A stretch of DNA of 64,000 nt from contig OX387183.1 in NCBI GenBank assembly GCA_947561395.2, forward strand, positions 61,487,915 to 61,551,914, given 5' to 3'. This document shows, one piece after another, positions 47,149-58,200 of the stretch; position 1 is the stretch's first letter, and each line of letters opens with the position of its first letter. The DNA is from Buxus sempervirens (Eukaryota; Streptophyta; Magnoliopsida; Buxales; Buxaceae). The notes below the pieces were generated by a model. It searched no databases, was not told where the DNA came from, and saw only the letters and a program-made list of their open reading frames with translations. Made by a program: the position numbers and the translations under genes.

Positions 47149-48466
47149 GACAACGGGTGGGGTTTACTGCGGGTTTTAGCAGTCCCAAGTCCAGATGCGA
47201 TTAATCCACCCACCTAACAGGGCAAGGAGAGGTGCGTAATAAAAAAAAAACATATTTTCATTTTCATATTTCAAAAAAATAAAAATAAAAATAAAAATCC
47301 TACCGAACAAACAAGGGATATTCTGGATAAAAATGATTTCAAGCCGCCTACCAAAATTTTTCTGTTACTCTACTTCACTTTATTAGCAAGACAATTTCGC
47401 GTGGGCTTAATCTACTTGCTTTCAACGGGCTATTACATGTGAGCCCATTGAAAGCCTACAAAAGTTCCAAACGTATCTTAGAGGAGTAGGAAGGAAGGAG
47501 AACAAGAAGCAAGTAATAGGTCTGCCATTGCGTCTAAAGGCCCACAGATTCCGAAAAGGGCAAAAAATCCCTACATCAGTTTCTTTAACTAACCGGTGCA
47601 TGTGTACTGCACGTGTGAAGAAAGGGAGAAGCATTTTTGCAATTGATTATTAAGTTATTAAAAATTTGAAACAGTTTTGCCTATTGTATCATTTTATTAA
47701 TGAATCTTCACAATGGTGTATAAGGGCTATTTTAGAAACTTGTACATTTTAATTGTCACGATTCGTAAAGGGGAGTCTCTTTATGTATAGTATGGATGGG
47801 CGTTGCAGATATAGTTCAGTTTCTACCACTTTATGTGGCATTAGCTCTACTCACCTCTGCATTGTGGCATCTGGTATGTTTGATGAATATACAAGATGAG
47901 TCCTTGTAAATGGGCTTTCCATTCCAGTGGAAAGCGCTGCACAAATCCCTTGCTTGGCTCCTCAGCTTGGTTGGAAGAATGAGTGTTGTTTGTAGCTGCA
48001 TCTGTGCCTTGCTTAGCCTCTTTGTGGAATCTGTCTACAAAAGAACTTTAAGCCTGTTTCTCTACTTAGGCGCTTGCAAAAGCCTTTTTGCTATACCGAG
48101 TTGCACGGTGATTAAGAGTGACACTCCATCTCCAACTTAGAGGTTACAACATAATAAAGATCGAATCTACCCCGTTTGCTCTCGGGGCTATGATCGAGAT
48201 AGCCTTTAAGTACAGGGGGGTCATAAGTGGTAGAGAATTCTGATTGGGTAGAACAGAAAGTTTTGCTAACCACGTTGGTATTGGGAACTTTTAGAGGCTA
48301 CAGCAGGCAGCACGAAACAGGCGTAATGTAGAAGCACGAGGCTCATCACGGATTTATAATAACGGTAAGATGGCTAATTAAATCGTCGATGCTCGCGAGC
48401 CCTCGGGATTTTCGTCCATACAGTATACACGTCACCATTTCTGAACTCTTTACTCCTTTCGTTGCC
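47149..48466. other. Spacer upstream of the FAX-type gene
   Basis: No gene is recognised. An A-rich run near 47241-47250 and AAAAT repeats near 47275-47297 are seen. The last ~150 bp are probably promoter and leader of the following gene. Confidence 0.5.
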
Positions 48467-51400
48467 ATGACTGTTGCACTGGACAATTTACTTTCAAGCG
48501 TAAACCCTAACCCTAATCTCTCATTCAGGAGAGATTCCATGGCATTATCATCCACTACTTTTCGAGTCGAGCTTCTTCTTCGTCCTCGCAGTTACCGAGC
48601 TGCCGTTGTTTCTCGCTGCTTTTCTCCAAAGGGACTAGCCACTCGTTTCGTTTCACTTGATCGACGGAGTCTAAGGAGCCAATCGATAGTAGCGTTAGCA
48701 GCTTCGCAGGAGGACTCGGTAAGCTGAATCCGAGGCTTTGGGCTCTTTAGTTTTGGTTGAAGTTCTTAATTCTGGATTTTATTGATAATTTCCATTTCTA
48801 TAGACGAGTGTCGTGACATCGAGCATACATTAGTGAAGCCAGTTTGGTGGTCAAAATTATTTTTCCTTCTTGATTCTGAATCGTTGGACAATTTTAAGGA
48901 AACTGCGGCTAAGTTATAGCGCGCCGGGAGTTGTTGTGAGGCTGGGGTTATGGGGTTTATTCAGAACGTCTAATGACTAACTTGGACTGTCTTTTGGATA
49001 CACTTTAAGGCACAATTGATGCTATTTTGTACTTAACATAGCTTAATTTTAGTCTTTCATAGGTTCTATGCATTGTGAAAAAATAAGCAGGTTTCGTCCT
49101 CTTGTCTTTCCCACTAGGAATAGTTGCTTGAGTATTTCTTGACCTTACCTTCAGGAATAATTTATTTAGAGTATTCTCATGCAAGTCTCTCTATGGGGAA
49201 ATGGTGGTACGAGATAAGAATACCATGTATCAAATCAAAGCTACCGGAGATGGTTCAACTTTTCATGGCACATGGGGAAATAACCTGGCGCTTCACTGTC
49301 TCGATGGTCTTTCTGGGTTCTATTCTGTCTTATGTGTTGCCATGTTGAATATGGGCTTGTTCTTCCAGGATTTCGATGTTAGGATGCTAATGGGCTTGAG
49401 TTCAGTGAAGAAGGGGGAAGCTCAAAACTATAAAATCACTTGTGATTTTTTCATGGTTGGATAGGTTATTGGGGGCTTAAGGATTAAAGTTTATCTCATT
49501 TTTGTGGAATAATGTTGTTCAAAAAAATTTGATTGGTCTTTTTTTATTTATTCTCGTATACAGACAATAGGTATCCATTAAAGTTCTTCTGGTTTTGATG
49601 AAAATATCTTATTTGAGAAAATATGATTATCGCTCTCTAGCTTGTAAACAGTAGCATACCGAGGATATATGTTTTGCATACATATTCTTCTTTATTATGG
49701 AATTAATAATTTCATCGATAATATTTTTATTTTATACCCTTTTCTTTTATTTAGAAGCATTCAGAAATTGAAATTGAAAATGCAAAGAGTGAGGTTGAAA
49801 TGAGAGCTGATGAATCTGGAGAAGCATGGAAACAAACTCTTGAGTCTTTTAAAGAACAGGCGTTGAAGATGAAAAGTGTGTCGCAAGAAGCATATGAGCT
49901 GTACTCCAAAAAGGCGTTGGTGATTTTGAAGGAAACTTCTGTGAGATTGAAAATTGACACAGAGAAAGCAAGTGAAAATTTGAGTAAAATAGCAAAGGAA
50001 ATTAGTGAGGAAAGTAAAGAATATCTTACCGCTGCAGCAGAGAATTCTCCTGAGGAGGTGAAGGATATCGTGGAAACTTTTGCTTCCTCAAGTGATGATA
50101 TTAAAGAAATCCATAGAATTCGTGACTTTTACCTTGGGATTCCATATGGTATGTACTTATTCATGATGTATGAATCTTTTGATCCAAACATCCTTGTCAA
50201 CCAAATCATAGCAATGGTCTTCTGCTGCTTCTTAGTGTTGTTTTTATGACCTTGTTTTAGTTTTTGGTTCAATGTTTACCAATGAGCTTCGTATTCATTG
50301 CAGGTTTACTTCTTTCTCTTGGTGGCTTTCTTTCCTTCATATTAACTGGAAGCATTTCTGCCATTAGGTTTGGTGTTATACCAGGTGGTACTCTTTTAGC
50401 CCTAAGCGTATCGAGTCTAAGATCATGGAAAAGAGGAGAATCATCTGCTTTTGCTTTAAAAGGGCAAGCTGGTTNNNNNNNNNNNNNNNNNNNNNNNNNN
50501 NNNNNNNNNNNNNNNNNNNNNNNNNNNNNNNNNNNNNNNNNNNNNNNNNNNNNNNNNNNNNNNNNNNNNNNNNNNNNNNNNNNNNNNNNNNNNNNNNNNN
50601 NNNNNNNNNNNNNNNNNNNNNNNNNNNNNNNNNNNNNNNNNNNNNNNNNNNNNNNNNNNNNNNNNNNNNNNNNNCTTGCAGAGACCCTCATTTCCTGGGT
50701 TTTTTTTGGCACTAATCAGGTTCCAAGAATTTTTTGAGTTCTATTTGTTTTTTAATGTTATCAGCTCTTTTATTATGAGTAAATGGATGCATGAAAAAAA
50801 AATGGTGCAGAGAAAATGTGCAATCTTTTAAATAATTAAAAATTATACTTCCCTATTCCATGTATAATTGTACGTATGTTTTTAGTGGGAAACATATGTA
50901 GAGTTTATCATTCTGCTTGAATAAATAAAAGGTCTACTTATCATATTCACATTGAGAAAGTTATTTTATAAACCACAACAGTGAGATTTTTTCTTCCTTC
51001 CTATTCCTTTTTTATATTTTAATGAGATCCTTTCATGGCAACAAAAAAAAAAAAAAAATCAGTATATCATGATATATCCCTTGATATACCCAGATAATTT
51101 GAAGGGGGGAAATTTGGTTTTTACAAAGAATCTCTATATTATATTTCATGATCACTGTATACCTCTTTTAGTTTTCTAATACTATGTTTAATATAAGAAA
51201 AATATACCTGAAAAATAAGATAGATTTCCTGAATCCAAACCACATAAATTTCCAAAAATTTCCCAACTTTCAAATGTTTTGATTATATTCCTTCACACCT
51301 AGTTTTAACAATTCGGGTGCAATCTTTCCCATCTCTTTTTGAGGATGTAGATATTGCATCAATATTCATGGTTTAAAAACTCAAGAATAAGTGAAGGAGA

Positions 51401-53170
51401 TTTTAGGGTTGATCCTCATTTTCTTATTTATTATTATGAAAGGCAGATGAAATGCATGCCACATTGCTTATGTGATGACTTACATGCCCTTTCTTAAGGA
51501 TTTGGTTGTTTCTGATTTGTGGAAACATGATCTTTAGGTTTTTGACCAAAACATGCATCTATAAATGATGGATTGGTTAAATGTTTTAGATGAGAGCCTA
51601 ATTTACATATTGGTTGAAAAATATTTTTAGTTAGAAATATATGCTTGATATTTTATAATTAGATATGTAAATCAGATTTTTTTTATTTATATTTAAATAA
51701 ATTTCTTAAAAAATTAGAATTTTCAATATGAAAATGCATATTCTAGATCTTCTATGAAAAATTAATTAAAGCTACTATGTCATATTATGCATTTGTAGTT
51801 GAAAAAATTTTAAAATAATAAATAGGAAACAAACCCAAAAAAAAAAGACGTTTCCATTCTATACTCATTTGATTATTTCTTTTTTGTTAACATACATTTG
51901 TCACAATATTAAGTTTGAGATAAAAGCTAGAAGACATGCCAAGACCCATTATTGATTAGCAGTATGGTCAATTGAATCCAAGGAGTAAGAGGGGCAATTT
52001 AACCATATGGCAATCTTCATAAAAAATAACTTTATGGTCTTAATACTTGGTGTTGTGGAAGCTCAAGATTTTGTTGCAGTGAACCAAAATCGTCTTCAGT
52101 GCATCTTGAGACTATGATGAATGTAACAGCTATGTGCATTGAGAACACTAGTGCTCCCAAACAGTTTCTTAGTAAGTTGTTTTTGGAGGAAGGTGGTTGG
52201 TCCGGAAACCTTTGTTTCTTGTTTGCAAGCTTTTTTTCCAGCTGACAAACAATTGATACAGGAAAATTTTATTCTGCTTTGTTTCTAATTCTGCTTGTCC
52301 TTGGAGTGCCTATATTCTTTCTACATTATAGGTAGTAGAGGATCCAGAGAATTGCATAGGCCTCTTGTAAGCTAAATCTCAGAAAATCTCCTGAGTGAAT
52401 TTTAGTGCATTCATCAGAGTTCTGTAAGCGGTGCATATCATGCTTCAGATTTCCCTTTTCCTCCTCCGTACATAAAATTCTTCTCCATCGTTGAATCTTT
52501 ATCAAGTCAATCAAGTTCTATTCTTTTAGCTTTATTTTTTAATTTTCTTAACTTCATAGCGTATTGTTATTTTTAGTTTTTATGATTTTAAATAATTGTG
52601 TAGTTAATTCATGTAGTTTATGTATCCAAACAGATTTTGGAGCTCCATGCTATTTTTTTTTTTTATTATCAGTAATAGGAAGGATTCTATTAAGATAGAA
52701 GAAAGAAGCACTCCAGAGGATATTACATGTACACACAGAGTGTACAGGGAGAAAAAAAAGAAAAAAAAAGGATCTAAGCTTCTACAAACCCCGAAAATTT
52801 TTACATAATAAAACTTCCATCATGCCTAACCCTTAGCAAGTGTCACTACTATTTTTGATCTAAGCCCCATGCTCTTTTTTGTTTGTGATCTATTAGTGAA
52901 CTCTTGCTTTACAGTAGTATATGTTAAAATTTATGCTGGTAGTGGCCTTTCCATAAGCTCCAATAATATATTTATGCTTTAGAAGGTCATTTATTTGAGC
53001 TTAGTTTAGAACTTTTTGGCCATTTTATCTGTATTGAACTCTGATAATCTGCCCAATATTTGATCTGTAGTGGTGCGATGGTAGCTTTCTACATATACAG
53101 GATCATGTTAAATAGTGGTGATAAAATGAAGGGTCATGGGTCAAGCTTGGAACACGGAACACAAAATTAG
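48467..53170 (+). CDS. FAX3-like plastid fatty acid export protein (gap inside)
   Basis: FAX proteins (Tmem14 family) move fatty acids across the chloroplast envelope. Visible exons: 48467-48718, 49755-50148, 50304-50471, an exon whose 5' part is lost in the gap and which ends at 50719, and 53071-53170. The phases agree: the last junction joins AG to T as Ser in LALIS|GAMVAFYIYR. The N-terminus is Ser/Arg-rich (ALSSTTFRVELLLRPRS), a typical transit peptide. Exon 2 encodes a long Glu/Lys-rich amphipathic helix (about 110 residues), as in long FAX members such as FAX3. Then come IPYGLLLSLGGFLSFILTGS, AIRFGVIPGGTLLALS and SLRSWKRGESS, the Tmem14 helices. It ends SSLEHGTQN. Start alternatives are 48389 and 48539. 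Part of one membrane helix is hidden. Confidence 0.88.
50475..50674. other. Assembly gap, exactly 200 N
   Basis: A round-number run of N, probably a placeholder of unknown true size. It removes intron 3 and the start of exon 4 of the FAX-type gene. Frames translated through it are meaningless. Confidence 0.99.
50720..53070. other. Last intron of the FAX-type gene
   Basis: About 2.35 kb of AT-rich intron. At 52652-52745 a poly-T followed by TTATCAGTAATAGGAAGG and a TACACACAGAGTGTACA stretch resembles the antisense 3' end of the LINE fragment at 29773, suggesting another retroelement tail. Nothing else is recognised. Confidence 0.5.
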
Positions 53171-55243
53171 TGCTGTCACTAGAGGTTAGTATTATTTGCT
53201 TGAAATTGAGGATCTTTCCCAAGTATTATTCGGTTAAGGACCAAATTGGCTTTTCTGCTTGTATATTGCTGCTGGCACAGTCCAGGTTGGCGGGGATGTT
53301 GACCTTGATTACTTGATGAATTTTATTTTTTGTGAGTAGAAGCTATATATACTAAGCTGTATCCTTTATCTCTTAGGTTGAAGGTGATGTTGGAGAAACA
53401 GAAGATACCCGACAGCTACTATAGGTTTAGGCATGAAAAAAGTTGTTTTTTCGGTTTCACGTTTATTTTTGTTGAATCAAAATGAGGTTGCAAGGGTGAA
53501 TGGAAGGAGGAGCGAGAATAATCTGGATGTGTTTATGCAAATTGTTTTGTTTATTAATTGTTTCTTTGCTCACTTGGAAGTGTCTATCTTCCAACATGAA
53601 CGTTAAGGTTCCTACTTCAATATTGATGTCTACCCTTACAAAATCAATTTTCTGCTCCTACATATATTTGGGGGAAAAAAAATAATATAAGAAATAAAGG
53701 GACGGTCTACTTCAGATGATCGGCACCACAAACCGTTGATTCAATAATTACTAATAGAGCACTCAACTATGTTTTTATTTAGAAACTCGTTGAAAGTTTT
53801 TAAGCATCTGAAGCTAACTACTCATCGAAAATCAGAATCATAATATTCCATGAGATAACCTTTTTACTTTTCCTTGTTAAGCAAAAGAGTGTGCTGGTTT
53901 TTATCGGTGACTTTGAACTGACGGAGCTTGATCATGGTGAATAGGTGACCATGAAGCCCAAGACTTCCTCGCACAAGTCGTACCATGAGTCTTCCCCTTC
54001 GTTGGGTTTGGGATCACTCCGACTACTCGAGATTGCTCAGTCAATACGCACTTACGGAAGTGGATCAGTGGGAGTATGGCATATACTGGATTGCAATATA
54101 TGAAAAGGTTCCAAACATCTTTAAGCGGTATTTAATATGGGATTTATCCCTTCAAATACTATTGCGATTTTGTAGGCATTTTCATTGGTTCGCTCAATTC
54201 CTTGATTATACAAAATGCGTAAACGGAAGGCATTCAAGAATTCAAGCTGACGAGGACGGCGGACCATATCAACTGGTCCCTCACACTGAAACATCTTCTG
54301 GTCATTCTTCATGCTGGAACATCTGTTGGTCTAAGGGTAAAGGGTCTATACACAGAGACTTCATACACCTACGTGGACACATATTTCACCATTAAACCAA
54401 CAGATCTTCCAACCAAGGGCTCCAGCATATTTCAAGTCGGAGGGCAGTGACAGTAACGATGACCTTCAGCCGTGGAATGGAATGTTTTCCTCGACATGAT
54501 TTGAGGAATACACCCATAATATACGCTAATACTTTTGTCCTCTGCTAGAGTTAGGAGGTAGCTTGTCAATTGCAACCGCCTTCCCTAATCAAAACTGAGA
54601 CTTTGATTTCGAAAGACTTTGGTAGCATATGGGTTAACGAAACAGCATCACCTTCGGAGAAGGCAATAAATTGCTAATATTCGACTTTGGCTTCGACTAT
54701 AAGGTGCCTGATGTAACTCCCAACAAATGAGATAGGTGTAATGCCTCCCTAAGAGTCAACCCGTCACAACTGCAATGTTTCACTGTTAAAAACACACAGA
54801 TAATTCTTTCTCAAGTCACATGCTGCTATCCATATCAGCACCGGTTCTCTTTATTCAGCTACCTCTTACCATTAACATAATAATATCATGCATAATATTA
54901 CTTCTCTTGTCATAATACATAGATATGTATTGTCTTTGATGTGGAAGCCATTAGTTTTATACAACGGATTTTCTTAATGCTAGGCCTTAAAAACGCAAAC
55001 TCAAATGCACTGCCCCCCCATCTAGGGAAAATGCGTAGGCATGGCAAGATCCCAGATACATACGGAACCAGCACATATTCTCACACAGATAAAAAGGGCA
55101 GAGCGCAAACTTCCCACATGCAATGAGATTAGTGCAGGGGGCGAATAGTACTGCTACTGACTTGGGGAGAGAAACTGAACATAATCAACAAACAGGGATG
55201 GATATCTTCTCTTCTTTCCCCTGCCTCATTAAGAAACATGATT
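53171..55243. other. Spacer between convergent FAX and VSR genes
   Basis: Contains the 3' flanks of both genes and a family 1 foldback element (54310-54438). Open frames near 53985-54395 show no family resemblance. No gene is recognised. Confidence 0.5.
54310..54438. mobile_element. Foldback MITE-like element, family 1, copy 3
   Basis: Termini ATGCTGGA and TCCAGCAT are complementary. The inner arms CATCTGTTGGTCTAAGGG and AACCAACAGATCTTCC match those of copies 1 and 2. It is the shortest and most diverged of the three. Confidence 0.65.
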
Positions 55244-58200
55244 TCAGATGTCCCCCCGAGGAATGTGGCTAGGCGGCTCACCTTGGCTATCCAATGGCAT
55301 ATATTGCGCCATAATTGCTCGGATCTCTGAATCCATGTACCTCTGCATCATAGTTTATGTGACATATGAGAAAACAATGCACATAGGTACGTACCAGGAT
55401 TCCATACAAAGACGTGGATGATAACATACCCGGATTCTGTACTTGTACAGAGCATATCCTCCAGCTCCAGCGACAGCCAATCCAAGCACTATGAACCACA
55501 CAAAATTCCAGCTGACTGCTGTATTAACTGCTTTACCTGAATCATTGAATTGGAGAAAATCAGCAACAGCAGCAGAGACAAAAACGAAGTATGAGAAAAA
55601 ACCTGGTCACATGACGTAAAATACTATGGAAAACTACCAGAATTGCCAAGATTATTGCAAACTCATTTTAGAACCATATATTCATGAGACCTGAATTTCC
55701 AATTAGCTACGGCATACTCAAGTGTGAGACCATAAAATAGAGTGGAAAAACTGAGTTCAGTTGGTGATTTGCAGTAAAATTTTCTCATCAATCAACGATC
55801 CTTCTTCTCCTCACCATTTGTGGTTTGCATCACATACCTTTCTCCTTCCATCTGTGCCTATCAAATGGCACATCTCAATAAGACCAACTTCTAGCCTAAA
55901 ATCTAAACCCAGACTCAGTATAAGCAGCAGGTCCAAATCAGTTTGGTAAGCCAAGTTATGAAGTAATCAGGAGGCTTATATATCAACATTTTCTTTCCAA
56001 ACATAGAAAACAAGTTTTCATTGAGATACTCACTTATGCATGTGTCATGTTCCCTCATGTACAACAAATTGCCACTGCAGCTGCATTCATAACTGCCCCA
56101 GGTGTTTTTGCATTTGCATTCGGGGCATTGGCAGGCAAGCCTTTCTTTGCACTCATCCACATCTGAAACATAATGGAAAAAAATAAGAAAAATGAGAACA
56201 TTGGAGATCAAGCTAATTACACTATGTTTTTATTAGGTCGCAATATCCTCATGATGACTGCTGCAATTGATAGGACTTGCAGATTACAAGCCAACAAAGT
56301 CAGTTATTATTGTAAAATCCATGTTCAGTAGTGCAACAGAAATTTCCTTGCCAACTAAAAGTGGTCCACCCCTAAGGCAAAGCAGGTGTTCATGACATAA
56401 CAACTGGCAAACTAACACTTAAATTAAAATTAGCATCAGCATAAAATTAAACGTCCCAACTTTAAAGTACTCAAGCAATTTTCTTTAAATTTGTAGAATT
56501 TAACAGCAAAGCTAATGAGGTACATGCGGTTTCTCCTGAGGGGTACACCTCAAGTGAGAAGTACGCTCTTTTTATGTCTCAATAAAAATTGCACCTCAAG
56601 GCTGTGCCTTCGGGTGTTTCTGTGATGCCTCACCTTGCACATCAAGACCTTTGAAAATTACTAATAACAGATTCTTTACCAGTGATAATACATTTCACCA
56701 TAATGTAGCTGTCCTACTTTTTGCCATTTTTCAAAGTTACAATAGTAATGTAACAGCCTCAAATATTTCCGAATTAAACCATAAAAAGGCTAAATATTCA
56801 TCATTGCACAATAAAAACATTTTCGAGCTTAGTGATGTTAACAAAAACAAGGGAAATTAATTCAAAAATACCTTCACAACTATTCACTCCATCACCCTTA
56901 AATCCATGTGGACATTTGCAACCTTTGGAATGATCCTCCTGAACAATCAGTTTCACAATTTCTTGGATCATTTCAAACAGAATAGGAAAAGTGTAGCCTC
57001 AAAGATTAGAAAAATAAAGACGAAAGACAATCTCCAATGGACCTGTACGGTGAAACACATACCATGCAGGCAGAGTAAGCCTTTCCATCCTGGCTTTTCT
57101 TCCAACACCCTCCATTGTTAATTTCACAACGTAAAGCTCCTGAAGCTGTTTCATCACGATCAATAAGTTGATTAGCTCAAAAGGACTTCACATGTTAGCA
57201 TTTGCCAATTATTTGACAGCACTTCACGCAATAAAATCCAATTTAGAATTTTTTTAATATTAAAAAAAATCATTCGACATTTTCAAACTATCTTTTTGTT
57301 CTATGGTTTTCCTTTATTTTTCTTGCTCAGCCTTTGCATCCACTCTCCTTGTTTCCATCAATTTTTTTTTTCTTCTTTTCAACATCAGTTCCATCCAAAG
57401 TTTGGGTAGATCATAATCTAATTCCACTCCATAATGTCACCCAAATTGATGAATGTATTTTAAGTCCATTTCCATTTCATGAACTGATAGAGAGTTCCTG
57501 ACATGAAGTATAAAGAGCTAGTACAAATTCATAATGCATGTTTAACCATGCATGTCTCTGCTATGCATGTGTTCAGATCATCATAATCAAGTGAATCCTG
57601 GTTTTTAAAGATTTTTTAACAGTGACTTTGGTAAGTCCAGCACAAGATGTTTCTCATAATTAAGAACATATCACACAATGACAAGAACTATGTAAAATAC
57701 TAGTGTGATAACATAGATTTGAGCATGAGCACAGCCATTTCACATAAAATTACAGAAGCTATGCCTGTTGCTAGTCTAACGGTCTAACCTTCTTAGGACC
57801 CTGCTTCAGTGGGCAGGGTTTATCAGTACCAGCCATGACCAATACCAAGTGTAAGTGTGAGTGCGCACGCGTGTGTGCGTGCATGTGCATGCGTGTGTGC
57901 CCTGTGTGTCTATGTCTGTGCCTGTGTCTACATGTGCGTGTGTGCGTTTGTGTATGTGTGACAGAGATATCCAAATAAAAACTATAAAATAAAATATTTA
58001 CCTTCACAATGTGTATAACCATCACCAAAAAACTTGATGCCATGCACAATGGGGCATTCACACACTCTCCCCCTAAATGTATCCTAAAATAGAATACATA
58101 CAATGCAGCATATCAGGAAAAATCCAAAAATTGGAAACCAAAAGAAAAACTAGAAGCCCAAATAAATTTGGAAAACACAAATAGGCTGGTAATGAAAATT

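Noticed and set aside
50264-50737. Open frames running through the N gap
   Set aside because: The translation across N is meaningless; only the flanking exon parts are supported.
53985-54395. 136-residue frame next to the third foldback element
   Set aside because: The right part is the repeat itself and the rest has no recognisable similarity.
57771-58103. 110-residue minus frame rich in His/Thr/Arg
   Set aside because: It reads through the GT/GC simple repeat and runs over VSR exon 7 in a different frame.
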